A DNA stretch of 64,000 nt from the NCBI RefSeq assembly GCF_019200975.1, contig NZ_JAHTMR010000017.1:55908-119907 (forward strand), written 5' to 3'. The notes under the pieces are model-generated. The model saw nothing but the letters and a program-made list of their open reading frames with translations, was not told where the DNA came from and made no database searches. Source of the stretch: Pseudomonas sp. PD9R (GTDB lineage: Bacteria; Pseudomonadota; Gammaproteobacteria; Pseudomonadales; Pseudomonadaceae). The translations under genes and the position numbers were made by a program. Shown piece after piece: positions 24,256-32,416 of this stretch; the stretch's first letter is position 1; every line of letters starts with the position of its first letter.

Positions 24256-25086
24256 ATGTTTAAATCATTTCCCATGCGTGTTGCCGGGCTGGCGCTGGTG
24301 CTGGCCGCCGCGGCCGGGTGCTCGTCGAAGAAGTCCGCCATCTATGAGCATGAGAACTTCGACGATTCCGGAACCTTTTCCCGCAACTATCCGGTGAGCG
24401 ATTCGCAATCCTGTGAAGCCGCCCGTCGGGCTCTGCTCAGCCAGGGCTACATCATCACCAGCGGCGATCCGAAATTGGTCAGTGGTCACAAGAGCTTCCA
24501 GCAGACCGGCGATACACACATGGAGATCAGCTTCAGTGTGGTTTGTGCCGATGACGGTACCGAGGGCCACCACGCGACCATGTTTGCCAATGCCCTGCAG
24601 GACCGCTACGCCTTGAAGAAGACCAACAACTCCGCCAGCCTGGGCGTTGGTGTGTTGGGCTCGGTGTCGATGCCGATTGGTTCGTCTGACGACTCGATGG
24701 TCAAAGTTGCCAGCGAAACCGTATCGTCAGCAAAGTTCTATGAACGATTCTTCACCCTCGTCGAGTTGTTCCTGCCGCCGGAAGCGAAAAAAGCCGCGCA
24801 CATCACCGAAAAACCGAAAACCGATCTGGGCGTGCCTGAAACCAAGGCTGCACCGGCTCCGTTAGCAGCGACGCCGGCACCTGCCGCAGAGCCTGCCCCG
24901 GCACCTGCCGAAGCCGCTCCTGTGGCCTCCGAGCCGGTTGCGCCACCGCCTGAGGCCGCGCCGATCAGTGCGTCCAAGAGCGAAGAGCCTGCGGCGACCA
25001 CAGAAACCATCACACCGCCCACCCATCCAAGCGACATGCCACCACCGTCAGAGCCGATCCCGGCGATGCCGATCACTGGCCAATGA
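24256..25086 (+). CDS. DUF2242 family lipoprotein, 276 aa
   Basis: Outer-membrane-type lipoprotein: signal peptide with lipobox AAGC at about residues 19-22 followed by SSKK. Residues ~25-180 form the DUF2242 domain (HENFDDSGTFSRNYPVSDSQSCEAARRALLSQGY ... SFSVVCADD ... FYERFFTLVELFL). The C-terminal ~80 residues are an Ala/Pro/Glu-rich unfolded tail (AAPAPLAATPAPAAEPAPAP and on) that could span the periplasm or wall. The family function is unknown. Located downstream of ppiD as in other Pseudomonas. Confidence 0.85.
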   Translation: MFKSFPMRVAGLALVLAAAAGCSSKKSAIYEHENFDDSGTFSRNYPVSDSQSCEAARRALLSQGYIITSGDPKLVSGHKSFQQTGDTHMEISFSVVCADDGTEGHHATMFANALQDRYALKKTNNSASLGVGVLGSVSMPIGSSDDSMVKVASETVSSAKFYERFFTLVELFLPPEAKKAAHITEKPKTDLGVPETKAAPAPLAATPAPAAEPAPAPAEAAPVASEPVAPPPEAAPISASKSEEPAATTETITPPTHPSDMPPPSEPIPAMPITGQ

Positions 25087-25249
25087 TCGACTGCGGCTTT
25101 ACGGGACCGGATAGATCCAGACGGTACCGTAACGCCGCAAAGATTGACCTGCGTCAAACCAGGCCGCTGTTCTGCGGCCCACTCGAAAAAAACCGCTGAT
25201 AAATTCCTGACCACCTGCTACGTTTTATTGAGTAGCGACGAAGTGTCGT

Positions 25250-25279
25250 GTCCGCGTCATTTTTCTTTCACACGCGGAC
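25250..25279 (+). other. Hairpin upstream of the 28-aa gene
   Basis: GTCCGCGT/ACGCGGAC 8-bp stem with a 14-base T-rich loop, about 65 bases before a short acidic ORF. It could be a leader element of that gene or a weak terminator of upstream transcription. Confidence 0.45.
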
Positions 25280-25342
25280 TTTATGCTCGACTGGCTGGTC
25301 ATTTATTCAGGCGTTTTTTCAATAAGATGTGGGGGATTCAAA

Positions 25343-25429
25343 ATGGACGATTATCAAGAAGAACTGCTCGAATATCAGGCCTTCGAACTGGACCCACTGG
25401 AACCGGCTGAAGATGCTACCGAGCTGTAA
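25343..25429 (+). CDS. Very short acidic protein, 28 aa
   Basis: An 87-base frame starting ATGGACGATTATCAAG with a TGGGGGA ribosome binding site at good spacing. The peptide begins MDDYQEELLEYQAFELDP and is highly acidic, with no hydrophobic segment. The codon use is GC-rich at third positions like its neighbours. It is preceded by a 250-base gap containing a hairpin. No known family. The strong Shine-Dalgarno and amphipathic acidic pattern suggest a real microprotein, but direct proof is lacking. Confidence 0.55.
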   Translation: MDDYQEELLEYQAFELDPLEPAEDATEL

Positions 25430-25472
25430 TCAACGCCCACAGCCTCAAACTTGTAGCTGATAGCTTGCAACT

Positions 25473-26513
25473 TCAAGCTGTTTGTCTGTGACTGCGGCGA
25501 AACTCGCCGGGTGTCTGACCGTTCCAGCGTTTGAAGGCGCGTTGAAAGGCCTCGGCTGAAGCAAAACCCAGCAGGTAGGCGATCTCTCCGAACGCCAGTT
25601 CGGTATCGCGAATGTAGGTCATGGCCAAGTCACGACGGGTATCGTTGAGAATCGCGCGAAATTGCGTGCCTTCTTCGGCCAGTTTGCGGCGCAAGGTCCA
25701 GGTGGGCAGCTTCAGGCGTGCCGCCACTTCTTCCAGGCCGGGTTCCCGGCCACCATTGAGCAACGGCCCCAGTAACTGAGTGATGCGTTCACGCAGGCTG
25801 CGGGTGCGTGTCATTAGCTCCAGTTCCCGCTCACATAATTGCAGCAGATGTCGCCAGGTGCTCGGGCAATGCTCGGGGTTGCGCTGGGCGAGACTGGCAA
25901 GGCTCAGGCGCAGTTGATTGTGTTCGCAACCAAACTGGATCGGGCAGTCACCCAGTGTTTCATACGCTGCGCGATAGTCGGGGGCCTCGAACTCGATCTC
26001 GATGCGCTCGGCGCGAAGCGGGGCAGGGCTCACGCTGGATAATTGCTGCAACCAGCCCGCAATGATCGAGTCGACCACAAAGCGGTTATAGCTGTTGTAA
26101 GGGCTGATGGAGTAGAACCGCAACCAGGCACCTTGAGCGTCTTCGTGAAAGCTCGATTGACCCCGGTAGTTGGAACCATACAAGGCTTCGAAACGAATCA
26201 GGCAACGTGCCGCTTCGCGCACGGTCGGTGCCTGGGCGGCAGTGACACCAGCGAGGCCGGCCTGGCTCAGGCGACTGAGCAGACCCATGCGCAAGCCAAG
26301 TGCAGGGTTGTCGGTGAGTTGAATGGCAGCGTGGCCCAGGCGCATGTAGCGCGGGATTGAAAGTCGGGCACCTGCTTCGCCAAGACGTGCGGCATCGAGG
26401 CCGTATTGTTCCAGCAAGGGCTGTGGGTCTGCACCGTAGCTGCGCACGGCGTCGGCGAGGCTGTGAACAAAGCCTACGGACAGGTCGCCAAGACGCATCG
26501 GCAGCGCTTTCAT
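25473..26513 (-). CDS. AraC-family transcriptional regulator, 346 aa
   Basis: Regulator with an N-terminal ~200-residue effector domain of the Arabinose_bd (OruR/ArgR-like) type and a C-terminal double HTH. Motifs are LEEVAARLKLPTWTLRRKLAEEGTQFRAILNDTRRDLA (first HTH) and FGEIAYLLGFASAEAFQRAFKRWNGQTPGEFRR (second HTH and AraC signature). The start follows the stop of the upstream nitrilase-like gene by three bases, so the two form an operon. The regulator may control that gene or the adjacent catabolic island; no binding site can be assigned. Confidence 0.88.
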   Translation of the reverse strand: MKALPMRLGDLSVGFVHSLADAVRSYGADPQPLLEQYGLDAARLGEAGARLSIPRYMRLGHAAIQLTDNPALGLRMGLLSRLSQAGLAGVTAAQAPTVREAARCLIRFEALYGSNYRGQSSFHEDAQGAWLRFYSISPYNSYNRFVVDSIIAGWLQQLSSVSPAPLRAERIEIEFEAPDYRAAYETLGDCPIQFGCEHNQLRLSLASLAQRNPEHCPSTWRHLLQLCERELELMTRTRSLRERITQLLGPLLNGGREPGLEEVAARLKLPTWTLRRKLAEEGTQFRAILNDTRRDLAMTYIRDTELAFGEIAYLLGFASAEAFQRAFKRWNGQTPGEFRRSHRQTA

Positions 26514-26516
26514 GGC

Positions 26517-27647
26517 TTACAACCACAGGTTCAGCAAGCGCGCACCGCGGGCGTTGCCGTCGGCGAACTGCTGACCGTTGCTGCTGAGAAAACTTTGGCC
26601 GGCGCTGCCCTGATCCCAGAATTGCCCGCGCAAAAACACGCTGATGCCGGCGATGGCCTGACTGCCGGGTGCTTGCGTGGTCAGGGTCAGGCGATGCCAG
26701 GCCTGAGCTTCGCTTAGCTCCCCGCTCTTTAGCGTGACCGTGTCCGGCACCGAAGAACTCTGGAAGCCGCGCCACGGTTGGTCCCAAGTACCGCGGCCGA
26801 CTACAAATGCCGGGACCGCTACGAGCTGTGCGCCCTGGTTGTCGAGCTTGCGGTAGTTGTTCGGGTACCAGCTGTCGCTGCCGATCAGTACGCCCAGACG
26901 TCCGGCCGGGGTATCGACGACGTTTAGCGTGAGCTCGCCATTGGCCTTGAACGCAATCTTTTTTTCAAACATCGGGTACATCTGGCGTTGCGGCTGACCG
27001 ATCGGCAAACCGTCCTGGCCGAACACCACGCTGCTGTTGTACAGCGCGCCGCTGCCGATTTTCAGCGTACCGTCGATGACGCTTGGGTCGGGCAAGACGA
27101 TGGAACCGGCCACCAGGGTAACGTGGAACTCTTTGGCCAGCCCACCGAACAAGGCCTGATAATCCTTGGCCATGCCTTTGGCTTTCATGCGCAGGTGAGC
27201 GTCGTCCAGACGGCTTTCGCCTTTGGCGCTGATGATCGCGCGCAGGAACTTCACGGGGTTGCTCACGGCCAGCCAGTTCATGGCTTCCTTGAACGTGGTG
27301 GCCTGGTACAGCTCATCTTTCTCGCCTGCGACCATCAGCCAGGTGCCCACATGTTCCGGCAGTACGACGACGGTTTTTTCGCTCAACAGGCCTTGGTCCC
27401 GGGCTTTCTGCAAGTAAGCCGCGAGTTTGCGGTGCAAGCGCTCGGGGCTTTGATAGTCGGTAGGAAACAGTTCGGGCTGGATGCCCAGCAGATTGCCGCG
27501 ATCAGCTGGTTTGCCCTGATCGACAGCGAGGTTGATCCGCAGATCCGAGAGGTAATGGCCCACGGGGCGATCCGCGGCCCACATTGCGTAGGTCGACAGG
27601 GCGGCGATCAGCGCCATGGAGAAAATCAGGTATAGAAGTTTGCGCAT
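26517..27647 (-). CDS. Membrane-anchored nitrilase-fold protein lacking the catalytic Cys, 376 aa
   Basis: N-terminal hydrophobic anchor (MRKLLYLIFSMALIAALSTY, residues 1-20) followed by a carbon-nitrogen hydrolase-like domain. The Glu of the triad is visible in VVVLPEHVGTW and a Lys lies in QMYPMFEKKIAF. The nucleophile position, normally GVLICxDxxFP, reads GVLIGSDSWYP, so the active Cys is replaced by Gly (next residue Ser). The hydrolase activity is probably lost or altered. ATG at 27,647 is taken as start; a TTG nine codons upstream is possible. It is co-transcribed with the AraC regulator. The substrate is unknown. Confidence 0.75.
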   Translation of the reverse strand: MRKLLYLIFSMALIAALSTYAMWAADRPVGHYLSDLRINLAVDQGKPADRGNLLGIQPELFPTDYQSPERLHRKLAAYLQKARDQGLLSEKTVVVLPEHVGTWLMVAGEKDELYQATTFKEAMNWLAVSNPVKFLRAIISAKGESRLDDAHLRMKAKGMAKDYQALFGGLAKEFHVTLVAGSIVLPDPSVIDGTLKIGSGALYNSSVVFGQDGLPIGQPQRQMYPMFEKKIAFKANGELTLNVVDTPAGRLGVLIGSDSWYPNNYRKLDNQGAQLVAVPAFVVGRGTWDQPWRGFQSSSVPDTVTLKSGELSEAQAWHRLTLTTQAPGSQAIAGISVFLRGQFWDQGSAGQSFLSSNGQQFADGNARGARLLNLWL

Positions 27648-27767
27648 GAGAAAACAGTCAACGGCCGTCAGCAAGCATGAATTTTCATTCAGGTTCGGAT
27701 CGGAGGTTACGGCAAATCAAAGGTCGGGGCGACTGTCCAGGTAATGCCTGCAAAAAACGCAGGTTGG

Positions 27768-28415
27768 TCATCGACCGGAAGAATGTTCAAAGGTGCGTTG
27801 AAGAGCAGCAGGTTCCCGGTTTTTTTTGCTCTGTGCGATAAGGCACATGACAAGATTTGTCAGTGTTTTAGTCAGTCTGGATTCGGTGGATTCAAGGGCG
27901 TACCACTGAGATTGCCCAAATAAAATTACGATCACCGCATGTGTTGTCGGGCAGGTATCGCCTCCCGAGTTTGTTTTTTCGCCCCGCTCATGAGCGATGA
28001 TTTTGCTCAAAAGCGACGAGTAACTGTTCTTCAGCTGAACAATTTGTTGCTTCTGTTCTTCATCAAGATTTGCAAACTCACGGGTGATCAGCGCCAGTTT
28101 GTGTCTTTCATTAAAATTAAAGGCGACGAAGGTTTTAATAAATATCGGTAGATGCTCGCGGGCACTTCGAGCGCTTTTCAGCCGACGCATCGTATCCAGC
28201 ATCAGGTTCGATAAGGCGGACTCAATCAGCTCGAACAACAGGGACTGCTTGTTTTCGATGTGATGGTAAAGCGAACCGGCCTGCAACCCCAGGCAACTCG
28301 CCAGATCTCGCAAACCGACTGCCTGGAAGCCGCGCGTGGCAAAGAGTTCGGCCGCAGCATCAAGGAGTCGTTCGCGAGCGCTGTGCACTCGATTGGCTGA
28401 TGCGATGTTTAGCAT
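27768..28415 (-). CDS. TetR-family transcriptional regulator, 215 aa
   Basis: TetR-type repressor: residues ~12-58 form the HTH (SARERLLDAAAELFATRGF, VGLRDLASCLGLQAGSLYHHIENKQSLLFELI), with a helical ligand domain beyond. The ATG overlaps the MFS stop by seven bases (ATGCTAA), so translation is coupled in the operon flavin reductase-MFS-TetR. That operon's promoter region carries two of the seven CATCGTC-N6-GAC sites, which makes this protein the best candidate for the regulator of the whole island, including itself. The ligand is unknown. Confidence 0.88.
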   Translation of the reverse strand: MLNIASANRVHSARERLLDAAAELFATRGFQAVGLRDLASCLGLQAGSLYHHIENKQSLLFELIESALSNLMLDTMRRLKSARSAREHLPIFIKTFVAFNFNERHKLALITREFANLDEEQKQQIVQLKNSYSSLLSKIIAHERGEKTNSGGDTCPTTHAVIVILFGQSQWYALESTESRLTKTLTNLVMCLIAQSKKNREPAALQRTFEHSSGR

Positions 28416-29749
28416 GTAGAGAGGTCCACGTGCCGATAGCCCGTTCGGGAAGCATGGTTCGCGGTGAGCACCAGCAGCAACACCGCGCAAACTACCGGCA
28501 AATTCACCAGCAGCAGCGCATAGCGCAGCGACTCTTGGCCAAACATCGGTAGCAACATATCGCTGAACAAACCGGTGATCAGTGGCCCGACGCCAACGCC
28601 GAGCAGCGTGCTGACGATGGTTTGCAGCGCCATGGCAGTACCGCGGCGGCTTGGCGGCACCAGTTGCGTGACGAGGTTGTAAGACGGCGCAACCCACCAC
28701 ACCGCAAAGAAAGAATAGAGCGCGCACCAGAGCATGGCGGTTGGAATTGGCACGTCGCCGATACGCACCAGCAAGGCGTCGGACCAAAGCAAATAAGGGA
28801 TCAGCGCGGAGATGGCCGCCATGTGGCCCATCACGGGAATGGAAACTTGCCAGTGTGGGTTGCGGCGACACAGCCGGTCACTTAGCCAGCCACTCAACAA
28901 CCCACCAATTCCGGCTGAGGTGCCGCAGATCACCCCCGCCAGCAGCCCGGCGTGTTGCAGTGACAAGCCGTGGGAGCGCACCAGGAAACTGGTGTTCCAC
29001 ATGCCAATGGCATAGGAGCTGAGTGTGGCCAGACCGCCGGCAAGGATCAGACAACGGTACGCCGGTAACGCCCAGAGCTTGCGCGCTTCGGCGCCCATGC
29101 CGAGCAGCGCGGGCTGTGAGTGAGCGTGTGGCGTGAGGTCCCAGCGGCCGCGCTGCGGCTCGCGCACGACAAAGGCGAGAACGGTGCCAAACACCAGGGC
29201 CGGCACACCAAGGGCAATAAACGCACTGCGCCAGCCATAGTGCTCGACCACCCAGGCTCCGATGCTCAAGCCGATGATCGAGGAAAACGTCGGTGCCGCG
29301 GTAAAGCAGCTGATGGCGAATGAGCGTCGCTGAGGCGGATACAGGTCTGCAATCAGCGACAGTGAGGCCGAAGTCGTCGGCGATTCGCTGACCGCAACCA
29401 GCATCCGCGCAAACGCCAGCGCAAGGAAGCTGCCGGCAAGCCCGCACGCCATTGTCGCCACGGCCCAGACAAGGCAAGACATTGCCAGCAGGCGAATCCG
29501 CGGCATGCGATCCACCAGCCGCCCCGCAGGAAGGCCCATGAGTGCATAGACCGCCGCGAACGCCAGGCCCGAGATCAATCCAATGGCGGTGTCACTGACC
29601 CCGAATTCGGATTTGATCGGCTCGACCATCACCGCGAGTATTTGTCGTCCGACAAAATTGTCGGCAAACACCATGGCCAGCAGAAACAGCAAGCCATGGC
29701 TGCGCCAGCCGACTCTGGTCGGTGAGAATATGCCTGCGGGGGCGGTCAT
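28409..29749 (-). CDS. MFS transporter, spinster type, 446 aa
   Basis: Twelve-helix permease, probably importing or exporting the island's substrate. The start MTAPAGIFSP overlaps the stop of the flavin reductase gene (ATGA). Motif-A-like GLPAGRLVDRMPRIRLLAM lies in the helix 2-3 loop, and DLYPPQRRSFAISCFTAAPTFSSIIGL in helix 4-5 is typical of the spinster-like group common in DUF1302/1329 and steroid-type gene clusters. It is a paralogue of the MFS at 54,197: both share FGVSDTAIGL/FGISDTQIGL, YPPxRRS and TLLGVGVGPL. Confidence 0.88.
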   Translation of the reverse strand: MTAPAGIFSPTRVGWRSHGLLFLLAMVFADNFVGRQILAVMVEPIKSEFGVSDTAIGLISGLAFAAVYALMGLPAGRLVDRMPRIRLLAMSCLVWAVATMACGLAGSFLALAFARMLVAVSESPTTSASLSLIADLYPPQRRSFAISCFTAAPTFSSIIGLSIGAWVVEHYGWRSAFIALGVPALVFGTVLAFVVREPQRGRWDLTPHAHSQPALLGMGAEARKLWALPAYRCLILAGGLATLSSYAIGMWNTSFLVRSHGLSLQHAGLLAGVICGTSAGIGGLLSGWLSDRLCRRNPHWQVSIPVMGHMAAISALIPYLLWSDALLVRIGDVPIPTAMLWCALYSFFAVWWVAPSYNLVTQLVPPSRRGTAMALQTIVSTLLGVGVGPLITGLFSDMLLPMFGQESLRYALLLVNLPVVCAVLLLVLTANHASRTGYRHVDLSTC

Positions 29750-30729
29750 CGCGGTGCCCACAGGTCAGGCAGGCCTGGGTCGCTCACGACGATCAGGCGC
29801 TTGAGCAAGACCTTCAAGGCTTGTGCGTCGGCGGTGCCGAGCTTGGTCGCGAGGTCTTCTTCCACAGCCTTGGCCAGCGCGAGTTGATGCACTGAAACCT
29901 CGCGACCCTGCGCCGTGAGGACAAACCTCAGCGCTTCTGCCGGGCCCTCGAACGCCACCAGGCGCTGGTGTTCGAGAAAACGCATGCTGGCCAGCGTGAC
30001 GACGCGGCCGGTGTAGCTGACGAAAGTATTGATTTCCTCAAGGGTCAGATTGTCGCGAATGCACAAAATCGACAGGACAAAAAAAGTTTGTTCATCCAAC
30101 TGCTGACTGTTCAGCAGTTGTCGCAACGCGTTGAGTGCCTGGTAATGTCCGCGCCCCAACAGGTAGCCGAGCAAGTCCTCGGTGTAACTGCACTCGGGTG
30201 GTGGAGGTGTGGTGGCCAGGCGTAATTCACTGCGTGGCTTGCGCGTTGCCAAAGCATACTGGCCACTCTGGAACGCCAGCGGCGCCCGATCGCTGTGATC
30301 GAAAGCGAGCACTTCACCGACAAAAATCACATGGTCACCACCTTCGTACTGGAACGCCGTGCGGCACTGGAAACGCGCCGTGCAGTCTTGCAGCAGCGGT
30401 GCCTCGCTGACCCCATTGTCCAGTTCGATCTCGGCGAATTTGTCCTCGCCCTGAGTGGCGAAACGACCCGACAGCGTCTCCTGTTCCGTGGACAGCACGT
30501 GCACGTTCCAGTGCTTGCCACTGCTGAATATCGGCAAACTGCGGGCTTGCTTGGACAGGCTCCAGAGCACCAGCGGCGGGTTAAGCGAAACCGAGTTGAA
30601 GCTGTTGGCGGTGATGCCCACGGGCGAGCCGTCTTCGGTCTGGGTGGTGATGATCGTGACCCCGGTGGTGAACGTGCCGAGCGCGGCACGAAATGCCTGG
30701 GGATCGAAGCTTATGTTTTGCATTGCCAT
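29746..30729 (-). CDS. Flavin reductase with C-terminal MarR-like domain, 327 aa
   Basis: Residues ~1-165 are a flavin reductase (HpaC/C1 type) domain supplying reduced flavin: FRAALGTFTTGVTIITTQTEDG, PVGITANSFNSVSLNPPLVLWSLSK, WNVHVLST, and GDHVIFVGEVLAFDH. Residues ~185-327 form a helical MarR-like domain, as in the C1 reductase of p-hydroxyphenylacetate hydroxylase, where it senses the substrate and relieves inhibition. No partner monooxygenase lies in the window. The start MAMQN has GAGG upstream. First gene of the operon with MFS and TetR; two operator sites lie between it and the aldehyde dehydrogenase gene. Confidence 0.85.
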   Translation of the reverse strand: MAMQNISFDPQAFRAALGTFTTGVTIITTQTEDGSPVGITANSFNSVSLNPPLVLWSLSKQARSLPIFSSGKHWNVHVLSTEQETLSGRFATQGEDKFAEIELDNGVSEAPLLQDCTARFQCRTAFQYEGGDHVIFVGEVLAFDHSDRAPLAFQSGQYALATRKPRSELRLATTPPPPECSYTEDLLGYLLGRGHYQALNALRQLLNSQQLDEQTFFVLSILCIRDNLTLEEINTFVSYTGRVVTLASMRFLEHQRLVAFEGPAEALRFVLTAQGREVSVHQLALAKAVEEDLATKLGTADAQALKVLLKRLIVVSDPGLPDLWAPR

Positions 30730-30789
30730 GACTGGCCTCATGGAGTGGGGTTTTCGTATGGCCAGTATTGGGCGTTTGCAGGCACTGAA

Positions 30790-30808
30790 CATCGTCAGAA
30801 CGGACTAA
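30790..30808 (+). promoter_or_regulatory. Operator site 1: CATCGTC-N6-GACTAA
   Basis: CATCGTC-AGAACG-GACTAA in the divergent promoter of the flavin reductase and aldehyde dehydrogenase genes. One of seven matches to the shared motif in this island. Confidence 0.7.
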
Positions 30809-30821
30809 CACTAATGCAGGG

Positions 30822-30841
30822 CCTCGTCCGATTGGACGAGG
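30822..30841. promoter_or_regulatory. Operator site 2: perfect palindrome CCTCGTCC-GATT-GGACGAGG
   Basis: Perfect inverted repeat (8-bp arms) fitting CTCGTC-N6-GAC, 14 bases from site 1. Its symmetry supports dimer binding, as expected of a TetR protein. Confidence 0.75.
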
Positions 30842-30925
30842 CGGGACAGGTGTCTGCGAGGCTAGGGTGGCGCCAGGCGCATCGGGCGCTCAATGGCCAT
30901 CGAGCCAACCTGCAAGGGGATAACA

Positions 30926-32362
30926 ATGAGTTCAGCCACGTCTTCCGTCCAAGACCTTTCAAGCCTGCTGGCGCAACAGAAAAGCGCCTTTGCCCGCGCC
31001 GGCAGTGTCAGTGCCGACACCCGCCGTCAGCGACTCCAGCAGGTGATCGATCTGTTGGTTCACAACCATGCCGCATTGACCGCGGCGATCGATCAGGACT
31101 TTGGTGGACGGCCAACCGGTTTTTCCCTGATGAATGACGTGCTGGGCGCGCTGGCATCGCTCAAATATGCCCGTGATCATCTGCAGGGATGGATGGGGGA
31201 CGAGCCGCGTCAGATGTTCTCTCCCTACGATCAGCTCGGCGCCAAGGCCTGGGTCATGTTCCAGCCCAAAGGCACGGTAGGCATCCTCGGTACGTGGAAT
31301 GCACCGTTGTTCACCTTGTTCAGCCCGTTAGCCTCCGCCCTGGCGGCCGGCAACCGGGCCATTCTCAAACCTTCGGAAGTGGTGCCGCGCACGGCAGAGC
31401 TGGTGGCGCGCCTGTGCGCTGAACATCTCGACCCGCTGGTGGTGGCGGTGGTCAATGGCGGCCCCGAACTCGGCGAGGCTTTCAGCTGTCAGCCCTTCGA
31501 CCACCTGGTGTTCACGGGTAGCACGGCGATTGGCCGACAGGTGATGGCCGGTGCCGCGCAAAACCTGGTGCCGGTGACACTGGAGTTGGGCGGCAAGTCG
31601 CCGGTGATCGTTTCGCGCAGCGCCGATCTGAACAAGGTCGCGTTCAGCCTCGCGGCCGGCAAGGCCTGCAATGGCGGGCAAATTTGCATCAATCCCGACC
31701 TGGTGTACGTGCCCAAGGCCTCGCTCGAACCGTTCCTCAATGCGTTGCGCAGTGCCTATCGCGATCTCAACCCCACCGTGGCCGGCAATCCGGATGTGGT
31801 GGCGGTGGTCAACCAGCGTCACCTGGAACGGGTCGAGCGCCTGGTCCAGGACGCCGAGTCGCGCGGTGCACGCATCGAGAGCCTGCCCGAACCTTTGGCC
31901 ATTGATGTCCAGGACCGTCGTCGACCATTGCGAGTGGTGGTTGATCCGGCCTCTGACAGCCTGATCTTGCACGAGGAAATCTTCGGCCCGGCCATGGTCG
32001 TGATCGGTTATGACGACCTTGATCAGGTCATCGCCGAAATCAACGGGCGTCCACGTCCGCTGGCGCTGTACTACTTCGGCGAGGATGCGCAGGAACAACA
32101 TCACGTGCTGGAACACACCCTGTCCGGCGGCGTCACCATCAACGACGTGATGATGCACGCAGCCCTGCACGATGCGCCATTCGGCGGCATCGGCGCCTCG
32201 GGCATGGGCCACTACCATGGCCGCGAAGGCTTTCTCGAATTCAGTCACATGCGCACGGTGTTCAAGGCTTCGGCCCATGACCCGCGTCGCGAATGGGGCC
32301 TGTTGCCGCCTTATGGCGAGCACTACCTGGCGGCCATGCTGGCCGGGGTCACTTCCGACTGA
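30926..32362 (+). CDS. Aldehyde dehydrogenase, coniferyl aldehyde dehydrogenase type, 478 aa
   Basis: NAD(P)-dependent enzyme oxidising an aldehyde to an acid. The start MSSATSSVQDL has AAGGGGAT upstream. Features are GTVGILGTWNAPLFTLFSPLASALAAGN (nucleotide domain), KPSEVVPRTAEL, FTGSTAIGRQVM, ELGGKSPVIV with the general-base Glu, and GGQICINPDLVYVP with the catalytic Cys near residue 253. The closest named group is CalB, but in this context the aldehyde may come from an aldol cleavage in the island. It is read divergently from the flavin reductase operon and shares its operators. The MCP gene follows after 54 bases. Confidence 0.88.
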   Translation: MSSATSSVQDLSSLLAQQKSAFARAGSVSADTRRQRLQQVIDLLVHNHAALTAAIDQDFGGRPTGFSLMNDVLGALASLKYARDHLQGWMGDEPRQMFSPYDQLGAKAWVMFQPKGTVGILGTWNAPLFTLFSPLASALAAGNRAILKPSEVVPRTAELVARLCAEHLDPLVVAVVNGGPELGEAFSCQPFDHLVFTGSTAIGRQVMAGAAQNLVPVTLELGGKSPVIVSRSADLNKVAFSLAAGKACNGGQICINPDLVYVPKASLEPFLNALRSAYRDLNPTVAGNPDVVAVVNQRHLERVERLVQDAESRGARIESLPEPLAIDVQDRRRPLRVVVDPASDSLILHEEIFGPAMVVIGYDDLDQVIAEINGRPRPLALYYFGEDAQEQHHVLEHTLSGGVTINDVMMHAALHDAPFGGIGASGMGHYHGREGFLEFSHMRTVFKASAHDPRREWGLLPPYGEHYLAAMLAGVTSD

Positions 32363-32416
32363 TTTCAGCGTGGGGCGTCTGGCGCCCCATCCGTTGCATG
32401 AGACAGGCCATTGATT

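Noticed and set aside
28416..28871. N-terminal extension of the TetR frame to 28,871
   Set aside because: It lies within the MFS gene in another frame; the HTH begins just after the ATG at 28,415.
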